Shown here piece after piece: positions 38,436-47,574 of a stretch of DNA of 64,000 nt (positions are counted from its first letter, which is position 1; the number at the start of each line of letters is the position of its first letter). This DNA is from Janthinobacterium sp. CG3 (GTDB taxonomy: Bacteria; Pseudomonadota; Gammaproteobacteria; Burkholderiales; Burkholderiaceae_D): assembly GCF_000344615.1 (NCBI RefSeq), contig NZ_KB467824.1, forward strand, positions 1,986,702-2,050,701, in the 5' to 3' direction. The translations under genes were made by a program, and so were the position numbers. The notes under the pieces were generated by a model. The model was given only the letters and a program-made list of their open reading frames with translations, had not been told where the DNA came from and searched no databases.

Positions 38436-39689
38436 TCAAAACACCACATATCCAATCAATCCGGCGGCCGGTACGATCCATACCGCCTCAAGCTTGTAGC
38501 GCAGCAGCAGGCCAAACGTCAGCGCGAACAGCGCCAGCGACACCCACTGCGGCGCGGCGGCCTTGCCGACCACCACGGCGGCGGCGCACACCATGCCCAG
38601 CACCGCCGCGCGCACGCCGCGCAGCGCGGCCTTGACGTTGGCCGAGTCGCGCAGCCGTTCCAGCAGGCGGGCGCAGGCCACCGTCAGCAGCGCCGCCGGG
38701 GCGAACACGCCGATGGCGGCGGCGGCGGCGCCGGCCACCCCGGCCACCTTGTAGCCGATGAAGGCGGCGCTGATGGCCACCGGGCCGGGCGTCAGTTGGC
38801 CCATCGCCAGCGCGTCGACCAGCTCCCGCCGGCTAACCCAGCCATAGCCGTCGACCACGGTTTGCTGCAGCATCGGGATGAAGACGTAGCCGCCGCCGAA
38901 CATCAGCAGGCTCATGCCGGCGAAGGCGGCCAGCAGTTTCAGCAGCACGCCGGGGGCGAAGCCGAGCAGCGGCAGCGCCGCCAGCAGCAGCAGCGCGCGG
39001 CGCGGCGCCGGCGCGGCGCCGGCCCTGGCGACGGCCTTGGCGGCGCCGGCGGCGCGCCGGCGCACTGGCGCCGCGTCGCTGCCAAAGCAGCGCCAGCCAA
39101 CCAGCGCCGCGACGAACAGCATCAGGAAGGTGCTGCGCAGGCCGGGCAGCAGCAGCGCCAGCGCCAGCGCGGCCAGCGCCAGCGCCGCCTCGCGCCAGTC
39201 GCTGACGCTGGCGCGGCACATGCGCCAGCCCGCCGCCAGGATGATCGCCGCCACAGCTGGCACCACGCCCATGAAGACCTGGCCCAGCGCCGCCACGTGG
39301 CCCCAGCGGAAGTAGACGGCACTGAACGCCAGCATGAACAGGAAGGCCGGCGCCACCGCCGCGAGCACGCAGACGGCGGCGCCGGCGGCGCCGCGCAGGC
39401 GGTAGCCGATGTAGGCCACCAGGTTGATCGCCATCGGCCCCGGCAGCACCGAGGCCAGCGTCAGGCCGTCGAGCACCTCGGCCGCCGTGAGCAGCTTGCG
39501 CCGCTCCACCACCGCGTTCTGGGTCACGCCGATCATCACCATGAAACCGCCGAAACTGGTGCAACCGACCAGCAGGAAGATCCGGCACAAGGCCGCCAGC
39601 GTGACCGGCGCGGCCGCGGCCGGCGCCAGCGGTTCGGGCGGCGCGGCCGCGGCGGCGGCCGGCTCGGGCCGCTTAACCCTGGCGTGCAT
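38436..39689 (-). CDS. chrA: ChrA-family chromate/sulfate transporter
   Basis: The 417-aa membrane protein has two homologous CHR domains of about six helices each. Each carries a conserved block: FGGFMVMIGVTQNAVVERRK and LASVLPGPMAINL in the first, FGGGYVFIPMLQQTVVDGYG and QLTPGPVAISAAFIG in the second. ChrA proteins export chromate, and some relatives move sulfate. In this cluster, between a PAPS-making kinase and a sulfotransferase, a sulfate-related role is as likely as chromate resistance. Its start overlaps the DHH gene by 17 nt. Confidence 0.9.
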   Translation of the reverse strand: MHARVKRPEPAAAAAAPPEPLAPAAAAPVTLAALCRIFLLVGCTSFGGFMVMIGVTQNAVVERRKLLTAAEVLDGLTLASVLPGPMAINLVAYIGYRLRGAAGAAVCVLAAVAPAFLFMLAFSAVYFRWGHVAALGQVFMGVVPAVAAIILAAGWRMCRASVSDWREAALALAALALALLLPGLRSTFLMLFVAALVGWRCFGSDAAPVRRRAAGAAKAVARAGAAPAPRRALLLLAALPLLGFAPGVLLKLLAAFAGMSLLMFGGGYVFIPMLQQTVVDGYGWVSRRELVDALAMGQLTPGPVAISAAFIGYKVAGVAGAAAAAIGVFAPAALLTVACARLLERLRDSANVKAALRGVRAAVLGMVCAAAVVVGKAAAPQWVSLALFALTFGLLLRYKLEAVWIVPAAGLIGYVVF

Positions 39690-40707
39690 GGACCCCGCCG
39701 CCGGCGTCCGGGTTGGCGCCGGCGCCGAAGTAAGCGGCGAAGCAGCCGATAAAATGCTCCAGTTCGGCCGCCGGCAGGCGGTTGATGCCGGCCGCCGCGC
39801 GCCGTCCGCCGCCGCCGGCGAAGCGTTCGCACAGGCCGCAGGCGGCCAGCGCGCCGGGCGCGCCGGAACGCACGCTGACGACGTAGCTGCCGTCGGCGTT
39901 TTCGCTCAGCACCGCGAAACTATGCGCCGGCTGCGCCGCCGCCAGGCTGTTGGCGAATACGCCGGAGATGCGCCGCGCCCAAGGCCGGTTCGGCAGCACA
40001 TAGGCGGCGCCGCAGGCCGCGCGCCAATGCGGGCGCAGGCCGCCCATCTGCGCCAGGTCGGCGTCGTAGCCGGCGCGCAGCGCGCGGTAGTGCGGCGACT
40101 GCCCGATGAATTCGAGCGGGTGGTCGCAGCCGTGCAGCGCCAGGTACAGCCGGTCCGGCGCGATGTGCAGGTCCTCGACCCGTTCGCCGTAGGCGTTGTA
40201 GTTCAGCGCCAGGCCGAGTCGTTCGAGCGCCAGCGCGTCGGCCGCGCCGACGCCGGCCGCCGCCGCCAGCGCGCGGCCGGCCCCGGCCAGGTTGTCGCCG
40301 AAGGCGGCCACCGCCGCCCAGGCGCGGAAGCGCCCGCCCAGGTGGCGGTCCACCAGGATGCCGGTGCAGGCCTGCGGCGCGTCGTCCCAGTGCCATTCCA
40401 GGTCGGGGTGGGCGAACGCCTGGCGCGCGCTGTGGTGGTCGAAATAGGCGACGTGGCCGCCGCCGTCGAGGATGCGGCGCAGCGGCGCCAGGTTGCAGTC
40501 GAGCGAGACGTCGAGCACGGTGACGTCGAGCGCGGCCTGCTCGGGCAGGCGGCGCAGCAGCTCGACGTCGCGCTTGACGCCGGTGACCAGTTGCGCCGCC
40601 TTCGGATGGGCCAGGCGCAGCTGGTGCAGCGCGCAGATGCCGTCGGCGTCGCCGTTGAAGACGTCGTAGGCGCGCGCGGGCGCCGCCGCGGAAGGCGGCG
40701 CGCTCAT
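39673..40707 (-). CDS. DHH-family phosphoesterase
   Basis: The 344-aa protein has the N-terminal DHH domain with its metal ligands in VFNGDADGICALHQ, VTVLDVSLDCN and AYFDHHSARQ. The C-terminal DHHA1-like region ends CERFAGGGGRRAAAGIN, where the usual GGGH has Arg in place of His. Some DHH enzymes (NrnA) hydrolyse 3',5'-bisphosphates such as pAp. Because it overlaps cysC by 4 nt (ATGA) and precedes chrA and a sulfotransferase, clearing pAp left by sulfation is an attractive role. The substrate is inferred, not shown. Confidence 0.8.
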   Translation of the reverse strand: MSAPPSAAAPARAYDVFNGDADGICALHQLRLAHPKAAQLVTGVKRDVELLRRLPEQAALDVTVLDVSLDCNLAPLRRILDGGGHVAYFDHHSARQAFAHPDLEWHWDDAPQACTGILVDRHLGGRFRAWAAVAAFGDNLAGAGRALAAAAGVGAADALALERLGLALNYNAYGERVEDLHIAPDRLYLALHGCDHPLEFIGQSPHYRALRAGYDADLAQMGGLRPHWRAACGAAYVLPNRPWARRISGVFANSLAAAQPAHSFAVLSENADGSYVVSVRSGAPGALAACGLCERFAGGGGRRAAAGINRLPAAELEHFIGCFAAYFGAGANPDAGGGVHARQG

Positions 40708-41390
40708 TTTTTGGTCCGGAAGCGCAGCGCCAGGTGGTGGTACAGCGCGCGCGTGGCGTCGGCCAGCGACAGCTCGCCGCCGTCCAGCACCAGCGCCGGC
40801 GTCAACGGCACCTCGTACGGCGACGAAATGCCGGTGAAGCACGGGATTTCGCCGGCCCTGGCCTTGGCGTACAGGCCCTTCGGGTCGCGCCCCTCGCACA
40901 CCGCGGTCGGGGTGCTGACGTAGACTTCGATGAATTCGTGCTCGCCGATGATGGCGGCGGCCATCGCGCGGTCCTCGCGGTACGGCGAAATGAAGGCGGC
41001 GATGACCATCAGGCCGGCCTCGTTCATCATCTTCGCCACTTCGGCGGTGCGGCGGATGTTCTCCTTGCGGTCGGCCGGCGAAAACCCCAAATCGCGGTTC
41101 AGGTGGTGGCGCAGGTTGTCGCCGTCGAGCACATAGCTGGAGCGGCCCTCGTCGTGCAGCATCTTTTCGAGCTCGTAGGCGATGGTCGACTTGCCGGCGC
41201 CGCTCAGGCCGGTCAGCCAGACGGTCGCCGGGGCGTGGCCGAAATGGGCGCTGCGCCGCTCCGCCGAGACCTTGCCCGGGTGCCAAAAGGTGTTCAACGG
41301 CGAGACCTTGCCGGCGTAGGGCTGCAGGCCGGCTGCGCGCGGCGCGTCGCCGACAAGCTCGGCGATATCGTTCAATACATCGGTAGTCAT
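40704..41390 (-). CDS. cysC: Adenylylsulfate (APS) kinase
   Basis: This 228-aa kinase phosphorylates APS to PAPS. Walker A is GLSGAGKSTIAYELE near residue 61. The substrate-binding segments LDGDNLRHHLNRDLGFSPAD and FISPYREDRAMA, and the closing DPKGLYAKARAGEI, are those of CysC. Residues 1-50 are a leader also seen in some CysC proteins. Stand-alone cysC beside a sulfotransferase points to PAPS for sulfate transfer rather than cysteine synthesis; no cysDN or cysH lies here. It starts a four-gene cluster read leftward. Confidence 0.95.
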   Translation of the reverse strand: MTTDVLNDIAELVGDAPRAAGLQPYAGKVSPLNTFWHPGKVSAERRSAHFGHAPATVWLTGLSGAGKSTIAYELEKMLHDEGRSSYVLDGDNLRHHLNRDLGFSPADRKENIRRTAEVAKMMNEAGLMVIAAFISPYREDRAMAAAIIGEHEFIEVYVSTPTAVCEGRDPKGLYAKARAGEIPCFTGISSPYEVPLTPALVLDGGELSLADATRALYHHLALRFRTKK

Positions 41391-41453
41391 GCTTTCTCCT
41401 CGTGCCAGGGAGCTACACCCACGCGGCCGGCGCCGACGGCGCCGCCGCCCGCT

Positions 41454-43205
41454 TTAAAACTGTTCCCACTCGCCGTCCGAGGCCGCGCCGGCGTTGGCCA
41501 CCTTGCGCTGCTGCTTCGCCGCGGCGGCCGGACGGGCCTGCGGCGGGCGCGCCCGCAGCGCCTTCGCCGCGCCCTGGCGCAGCGCCACCGGCGCGCTCCC
41601 GCGCGGCGCCGGGGCGGGGCGCGCGCCGGCGTAGTCGGCGTCCAGGCGGAACACGCTGACCACCTGGGCCAGGTCGGCGGTCTGGTCCTGCAGCGTGGCG
41701 GCGGCGGCGGCGGCCTGCTCCACCAGCGCGGCGTTTTGCTGCGTCACGTTGTCCATTTGGATCACCGCCTGGTTGATCTGCTCGATGCCGGAGGTCTGCT
41801 CCAGGCTGGCGCAACTGATCTCGCTCATGATATCCGTGACGCGTTTGACGCTGGCGACGATCTCGTCCATCGTGTGGCCGGCCTGGTCGACCAGCTTGGC
41901 GCCGGAATCGACCTGCTGCACCGAATCGTCGATGAGGATCTTGATTTCCTTGGCCGCCGCCGCCGAGCGCTGCGCCAGGTTGCGCACTTCGCTGGCGACG
42001 ACGGCGAAGCCGCGGCCCTGCTCGCCGGCGCGGGCCGCCTCGACGGCGGCGTTCAGCGCCAGGATGTTGGTCTGGAAGGCGATGCCGTCGATGACGCCGA
42101 TGATGTCGACGATCTTCACCGACGAGGAGTTGATCGCGCCCATCGTGTCGACCACCCGGGCCACCACCGCGCCGCCCTTGACGGCGACCTCCGAGGCCGA
42201 CATCGCCAAGCCGTTGGCCTGGCGGGCGTTGTCGGCGTTCTGCTTGACGGTCGAGGTCAGCTCCTCGAGCGAGGAAGCGGTCTCCTCCAGCGAACTGGCC
42301 TGCTGCTCGGTGCGCGAGGACAGGTCGAGGTTGCCGGAAGCGATCTGCTGCGAGGCGGTGGCGATGGTCGAGCTGCTGGCGTGCACCTGGCCGACGATGT
42401 GCGACAGGCTGTCGCGCATCGCCTTCATCGCGTACATCAGGCTGGTAACGTCGCCGGGCCGGGTGCGGATCGCCACCGTCAGGTCGCCGGCGGCGATCTT
42501 GCCGGCCACCTCGGCGGCGTAGTCCGGTTCGCCGCCGAGTTGCCTGACCAGGCCGCGGGTTATCATCCAGGCCGCGGCGATACTCACCAGCAGCGCCAGC
42601 GCGCCGAAGCCGAGCATCATCGAACGCGCGCCGGCATAGGCCGCCTCGGCGGCGGCGGCGGCCTGCTCGCTCTGTTTCTCCTCGATCGCGCTGAGCTCGC
42701 GCAGCAATTCCCACCATTTCTTTTGCACCGGGCGGAACTCGAAGCGCAGCAGCTTGTAGGCCGCGTCGCCCTGCTTGGCCAGCCCCAACTCGGTGGCCTT
42801 GGCGATGAACGGCGCGGCCAGCGCCGACTGCTGCCGGATCTTCTCGAGCAGCGCCTGCTCCTGCTCCGTGGTAGTGGCCAGCGTGGCGAACATCTGTCCC
42901 AGCTTGCCCTGGGCGTCGTCGTATTTCTTGGCCTGCGTGGCGATGCGCGCGACCTCGATCTGGATCTCGGCCGGTTCGCTCAGCAGGATCAGGTTGCGCA
43001 GCGCCAGCGCGCGCTCGGTGATGGTCAAATCCATTGCCGACGCCAGCCGGGTTTCAACGTTGTTGACCTTGATGATTTCGTCCATGCGGTCGCGCATGCC
43101 GGCCATCCGATTAATGCCCAGCCCGGTAACAATGGCCAGCAACGTGGCCACCAGAGCGAACCCGATGCCCAGGCGCGTGGCAACTTTCATGTGTGCGATA
43201 TTCAT
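41454..43205 (-). CDS. Methyl-accepting chemotaxis protein with CheR tether
   Basis: The 583-aa receptor has TM1 at about residues 10-30, a four-helix-bundle periplasmic sensor (35-185), TM2 near 188-210 and a HAMP domain. The signalling domain tip is [20 protein letters not shown]. The last residues, EWEQF, are the pentapeptide that tethers the methylation enzymes CheR and CheB. The ligand is unknown. ATG 43205 follows GGGGGAG; a TTG at 43217 would add four residues but overlap that site. Ala/Pro-rich linker precedes the tether. Confidence 0.93.
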   Translation of the reverse strand: MNIAHMKVATRLGIGFALVATLLAIVTGLGINRMAGMRDRMDEIIKVNNVETRLASAMDLTITERALALRNLILLSEPAEIQIEVARIATQAKKYDDAQGKLGQMFATLATTTEQEQALLEKIRQQSALAAPFIAKATELGLAKQGDAAYKLLRFEFRPVQKKWWELLRELSAIEEKQSEQAAAAAEAAYAGARSMMLGFGALALLVSIAAAWMITRGLVRQLGGEPDYAAEVAGKIAAGDLTVAIRTRPGDVTSLMYAMKAMRDSLSHIVGQVHASSSTIATASQQIASGNLDLSSRTEQQASSLEETASSLEELTSTVKQNADNARQANGLAMSASEVAVKGGAVVARVVDTMGAINSSSVKIVDIIGVIDGIAFQTNILALNAAVEAARAGEQGRGFAVVASEVRNLAQRSAAAAKEIKILIDDSVQQVDSGAKLVDQAGHTMDEIVASVKRVTDIMSEISCASLEQTSGIEQINQAVIQMDNVTQQNAALVEQAAAAAATLQDQTADLAQVVSVFRLDADYAGARPAPAPRGSAPVALRQGAAKALRARPPQARPAAAAKQQRKVANAGAASDGEWEQF

Positions 43206-43726
43206 TGACTCCCCCAATTACAAAGATCGTTCGGTTCCGTGCATGGCGCATATACCTTGATAGCCATCCCGCCTACGCTAATAATGAATACGCACCAGAA
43301 AGAAGTTATGTAGGCGGGGAATACGCACCGGCCGACACCGCATCAACGTGCGAACAAGTTGCCAAACAAGCCCAACATTCCAGTCCCCACCGGGAGTTAA
43401 TTTCTCCTCGGAATTAAACTGACACCATTTTGCGCCATATTTTCGGCGACAAAAGTCACCAATATTCACAAATTCCACAAAGCAACACATGTTTTTATTT
43501 GTCCATGACGGCGCGCAATGTTCGGCGTCGTCGGCGGCCCGGCGGCATCAGATCGTCGACGCGCGGGTGCGTCGCGCATCGCGGCAAGCGACAGTGGCGC
43601 GGAAGGCGCCAGCGTTCTCTAAAAGGAAATATTATTCACAAAATATTGTTAACTTGACATTCAAATGAATACTAGCAATGATGCTTTTTCGTACTTAATT
43701 TTAATGACTTTACGGGGAACCATCAT
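43206..43726. other. 521-bp AT-rich gene-free region with repeats
   Basis: This divergent region is notably AT-rich for the window. Near the chemoreceptor it holds an inverted repeat CCCGCCTAC (43268-43276)/GTAGGCGGG (43310-43318) and a direct repeat GAATACGCACC at 43286-43296 and 43319-43329. Near the right end is a sigma-70-like promoter for the secreted-protein gene. Confidence 0.6.
43654..43682 (+). promoter_or_regulatory. Sigma-70-like promoter of secreted-protein gene
   Basis: TTGACA (43654-43659) is a perfect -35, followed after 17 bp by AATGAT (43677-43682), a 4/6 match to the -10 consensus. It lies 45 nt before the start codon at 43727. Confidence 0.55.
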
Positions 43727-44770
43727 ATGAGATTGAATAAAATGACACTCGGGATCATCGGCGCGCTGCTGGTCTCGGGCGCCGCCTCGGCCAGGCCGCT
43801 CTACGACGTCACCATGTACGCGCCGGTCGTCGTCGGCGGTACGCATACCGCCCAGGCCAGCTTCAACGGCAATTTCTCAACGCTGGCCGCCTCGGATATG
43901 GCCAACACCTCGGCGCCGATGGCGCAGTTGCTCGGCGGCGCGTCGAACTTCTACTGGTCGATCCGCTCGAAAATCACCGCCGGCGTGGCCGAGGCGCTGG
44001 CCCAGTCGGGCCAGAACGCCAGCATCACCACGCCCGGCGGCATGAGCGGCGACATCAACGTCTCGGTATCGGGCCTGCCCGACGGCAATCTGAGCATGCG
44101 ACTGAACGGGCTGACCTATTCCGTCGGCATCACCGCGCGCAAGTCGAACTGGCTCGGCACGGTGACGTGCAACTCGCAGGTTTACATGAATTCGCTGTCG
44201 CTGGCGTCCCAGTTCAACCCCTTTACCGGCGCGGTGGCGGGCACCAGCGTCGATTTCACGCCGACGCAAAGCACCTCGTGCGACAGCAGCTACAGCTGGA
44301 TTCCGTTTATCGGCGACTTCATCGACCGCAAGGCCAGCAGCCTCATTGGCAACGCCATCCTGCAACAGATGAACAGCGTCTCCGGCCAGGTGTTGACGGT
44401 GGCGCCGCAAAACGCCTTCCTCGGCTTTACGAGCGCGATCGAGCCGGGCAAACACATGATCGGAGGCTTCGACGCCGGCATGTATATCAAAAACAACATC
44501 CAAAGCTTGTACACTGGCAAGACCATCAACCTGTTCCTTGCCAACGACTACAAATACAACCTGAGCAACCGCAGCAGCCCGGGTCCAAGCTCGGCCACCG
44601 GCACCGCGTTTTCGATCAATTTTTCGGACGCCAACGGCCAGGCCGGTTTTTCCGTCAACACCACCAAGCAATACACCTGGCGGGAATACATCATCCCCGG
44701 CACCAACGGACCGGAGCCTGACAAGGCGCCCGTTGCCAACGTAGCCAACAAGAAACTGGCGGCGCGCTAA
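43727..44770 (+). CDS. Secreted protein of unknown function
   Basis: The 347-aa protein starts with a signal peptide (LNKMTLGIIGALLVSGAASA). The mature protein is rich in Ser, Asn, Thr and Gly with short hydrophobic strands, such as NASITTPGGMSGDINVSVSG and MRLNGLTYSVGITARKS. Two Cys (VTCNSQ and TSCDSS) could form a disulfide. I recognise no family. GGGGAA precedes the ATG. It stands alone with its own promoter and a strong terminator, so it is regulated separately. Periplasmic or extracellular location is likely; function is open. Confidence 0.8.
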   Translation: MRLNKMTLGIIGALLVSGAASARPLYDVTMYAPVVVGGTHTAQASFNGNFSTLAASDMANTSAPMAQLLGGASNFYWSIRSKITAGVAEALAQSGQNASITTPGGMSGDINVSVSGLPDGNLSMRLNGLTYSVGITARKSNWLGTVTCNSQVYMNSLSLASQFNPFTGAVAGTSVDFTPTQSTSCDSSYSWIPFIGDFIDRKASSLIGNAILQQMNSVSGQVLTVAPQNAFLGFTSAIEPGKHMIGGFDAGMYIKNNIQSLYTGKTINLFLANDYKYNLSNRSSPGPSSATGTAFSINFSDANGQAGFSVNTTKQYTWREYIIPGTNGPEPDKAPVANVANKKLAAR

Positions 44771-44783
44771 GCGACGCCACCGC

Positions 44784-44816
44784 GGCGGCGCGCCCGGGCG
44801 GGCGCGCCGCCTTCTA
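44784..44816. terminator. Bidirectional terminator between convergent genes
   Basis: GGCGGCGCGCCCG (44784-44796) and CGGGCGCGCCGCC (44799-44811) are perfect 13-base inverted arms, followed by TTCTAT on the + strand. It fills the 43-nt gap between the secreted-protein gene and nasA and could stop transcription from both sides. Confidence 0.6.
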
Positions 44817-47561
44817 TGCCGTCTCCTCGACGCGCGTCTCGACCAATAATTTCTTAATCTCCGGCACGCAGGAACCGCAATTGCCGCCCGCCTTCACGCA
44901 GGCCGTCACCGCCGCCACGCTGGTCAGGTTCTGGCCGCGGATGGCGTCGCAAATGGTGTTGCGCCCGACGCCGAAGCACGAGCACACCGTCGGCCCGGTA
45001 TCGGCGCCCTTCTCGATCGGCTGGCCGACCAGCAGGCCGACGCGGTCGACCTCGGACAGCTGCTCGTGGCCGAACAGGCCCGCCAGCCAGGCCCGCGACG
45101 GCAGGTCCGGCCGCGGCGACAGGAACACGCACTGGTCGATGCGCCCGTCCACCAGGTGCACCGCGCGGTACACGCCGGCGCTGCGGTCCTCGTATTCGAG
45201 CCAGTCGGCCTGTTCGTCGTCGACCGCCAGCAGTTGCCGCGCCCAGGCGCTGTAGTCGGCGATGGCGTTGCGCCCGGCCAGTTCGTAGCGCGCGAAGGAG
45301 CGGCCCTGGATGCGGGTCCAGTGCGCCACGCCGTCGAGCGCCAGCTCGCCGCGGCTCAGAATGAAGCCGTGCCAGGAGACGCGGAACTGCTCGACCCGCA
45401 CCGGCGTGTGCTTGAATTCCGGCTCGCCCGAGACCGGGTCGACCACCGGGTTGACCAGCGCGCCGACGCGCGCGTCGGAGGCGGTCTGGCCGCTCCAGTG
45501 GATCGGCACGAACACGCCGCCGCGGGCGATGCCGCCGCCGTGCCGCACCCGCGCCACCATCGCCCCCCACCGGGTCGACACGCGCGCCAGCTCGCCCTCG
45601 CGCACGCCGTACAACAAGGCGTCCTGCGGGTGGATGTCGACGAAGGATTCGGCCACGTGGTCGGCCAGCTTGGCCGATTTGCCGGTGCGCGTCATGGTGT
45701 GCCACTGGTCGCGCACGCGGCCGGTGTTGAGGATCAGCGGGTACTCGGCGTCGGGCCGGTGCGCCGGCGCGCGCGGCGCCGTGGCGACGAAGCGGGCGCG
45801 CCCGTCGGGGTGGGAATACTGGTGCTCGCCCAGCAGGCGCTGTTGCCCCGCCAGTTCGCCCGAGGCCAGCCGGGTGACCGGCCACTGCACCGGTTCGAGC
45901 TGGTCGAACTGGCGCCGGTCCATGCCGGCCAGCGCGGCGATGTTGAAGGCGCGCCGGGTGGCGCCCCCGCCCTCGCCGTCGGCGCCGTTGCGGTAGCCGC
46001 TCAGGCGCGCGTGTTCGTCGAAGACCTCGTGCACGGCGCCGAAGTCGAAGCCGGCAAAGCCCATGCGCTGCGCCACCTGGCACAGGATCTGCCAATCCGG
46101 CCGCGCCTCGCCCGGCGCCGCCAGGAAGCCGCGCTGGCGCGAGATGCGGCGCTCGGAATTGGTGACGGTGCCGTCCTTTTCGCCCCAGCCCAGCGCCGGC
46201 AGCAGCACATGGGCGAAGGCGTTGGTGTCGGTTTTTTCGACGATGTCGGTAACCACCACCAGTTGGCACTTCTCCAGCGCGCGCTGGACCTGGTTGGCGT
46301 CGGGCATGCTGACGATCGGGTTGGTGGCGATGATCCACACCGCCTTGACGCTGCCCGCTTCGATGGCCTGGAACAGGTCGACCGCCTTCAGCCCCGGTGT
46401 GGCGGCGATGCGCGGCGAGCCCCAGAAGGTTTGCACGGTGTCGCGGTGGAGCGGGTTGTCCAGGTCCATGTGCGCGGCCAGCATATTGGCCAGGCCGCCC
46501 ACTTCGCGCCCGCCCATGGCGTTGGGCTGGCCGGTCAGCGAGAACGGCCCCATGCCGGCACGGCCGATGCGCCCCGTCGCCAGGTGGCAGTTGATGATGC
46601 TGTTGACCTTGTCGGTGCCGGCCGAGGACTGGTTGACGCCCTGCGAAAAGGCGGTGACGACCTTGTCGGTGGCGGCGAAGGCGGCGTAGAACGCCAGCAG
46701 GTCCTTCGGGTCGACGCGGCAGATTTTGGCGACCGCCAGCGGGTCGGCGCAGTCGACGTGGGCGGCGGCCAGGGCCGCGTCCAGGCCGTTTGTGTGCGCC
46801 GTGACGAAGGCGGCGTCGACGGCGCCGTGCAGCGCCAGGTAGCACAGCAGGCCGTTGAACAGCCAGACGTCGGTACCCGATTTCACCGGCAGGTGCAGGT
46901 CGGCCTGCTCGCAGGTGGCGGTGCGGCGCGGGTCGATCACCACCAGTTTCATCTCGGGGCGGGCCTCCTTGGCGCGGGCGATGCGCTGGAACAGGATCGG
47001 GTGGCACCAGGCGGTGTTGGAGCCGACCAGCACCACCATGTCGGCCTGTTCCAGGTCCTCGTAGCAGCCCGGCACCAGGTCTTCGCCGAAGGCGCGCTTG
47101 TGGCCGGCCACCGCCGACGACATGCACAGGCGCGAATTGGTGTCGATGTTGGCGCTGCCGATGTAACCCTTCATCAGCTTGTTGGCGATGTAATAGTCCT
47201 CGGTCAGCAACTGGCCCGAGACGTACAGCGCGACCGACTCGGGGCCGTGCTCGGCGACGATGGCGCGCCAGCCGTCGGCGACCTGGTCGAGCGCCTCGTC
47301 CCAGCTGGCGCGGCGCAAGGCGCCGCCGGCGTCGCGCAGTTGCGGGTGCAGCAGGCGCCCGTCCAGGCCCAGCGTCTCGCCCAGCGCCGAGCCCTTCACG
47401 CACAGCCGGCCGGCGTTGGCGCCGTGGCCGCTGTCGCCGGCGATGGCGATGCTGCCGTCCGGCAGCGGGGTCGCCTGGACGCCGCAGCCGACGCCGCAAT
47501 ACGGACAGGTGGTGCGCACCGCGAGGGCGCTGGAAGGAAGGGGATGGACATTCAGGTTCAC
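44814..47561 (-). CDS. nasA: Assimilatory nitrate reductase, catalytic subunit
   Basis: The 915-aa molybdopterin enzyme reduces nitrate to nitrite in the cytoplasm. The N-terminal [4Fe-4S] ligands are in CPYCGVGCGVQA with a fourth Cys in AGRLCVKGSA. Family blocks include SANIDTNSRLCMSSAVAGHK and the C-terminal cofactor domain LILNTGRVRDQWHTMTRTGK. A BFD-like [2Fe-2S] domain closes the protein (VCSCFGVGRNTICDAI and GGNCGSCVPEI), which can accept electrons directly from a flavoprotein. It is the last gene of the nitrate operon, 13 nt after the FAD reductase. Confidence 0.96.
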   Translation of the reverse strand: MNLNVHPLPSSALAVRTTCPYCGVGCGVQATPLPDGSIAIAGDSGHGANAGRLCVKGSALGETLGLDGRLLHPQLRDAGGALRRASWDEALDQVADGWRAIVAEHGPESVALYVSGQLLTEDYYIANKLMKGYIGSANIDTNSRLCMSSAVAGHKRAFGEDLVPGCYEDLEQADMVVLVGSNTAWCHPILFQRIARAKEARPEMKLVVIDPRRTATCEQADLHLPVKSGTDVWLFNGLLCYLALHGAVDAAFVTAHTNGLDAALAAAHVDCADPLAVAKICRVDPKDLLAFYAAFAATDKVVTAFSQGVNQSSAGTDKVNSIINCHLATGRIGRAGMGPFSLTGQPNAMGGREVGGLANMLAAHMDLDNPLHRDTVQTFWGSPRIAATPGLKAVDLFQAIEAGSVKAVWIIATNPIVSMPDANQVQRALEKCQLVVVTDIVEKTDTNAFAHVLLPALGWGEKDGTVTNSERRISRQRGFLAAPGEARPDWQILCQVAQRMGFAGFDFGAVHEVFDEHARLSGYRNGADGEGGGATRRAFNIAALAGMDRRQFDQLEPVQWPVTRLASGELAGQQRLLGEHQYSHPDGRARFVATAPRAPAHRPDAEYPLILNTGRVRDQWHTMTRTGKSAKLADHVAESFVDIHPQDALLYGVREGELARVSTRWGAMVARVRHGGGIARGGVFVPIHWSGQTASDARVGALVNPVVDPVSGEPEFKHTPVRVEQFRVSWHGFILSRGELALDGVAHWTRIQGRSFARYELAGRNAIADYSAWARQLLAVDDEQADWLEYEDRSAGVYRAVHLVDGRIDQCVFLSPRPDLPSRAWLAGLFGHEQLSEVDRVGLLVGQPIEKGADTGPTVCSCFGVGRNTICDAIRGQNLTSVAAVTACVKAGGNCGSCVPEIKKLLVETRVEETA

Positions 47562-47574
47562 GATAACTTCCTGG

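Noticed and set aside
40734-43208. 824-codon + strand open frame opposite cysC and the chemoreceptor
   Set aside because: It crosses two recognised genes in antisense and has shadow-like composition.
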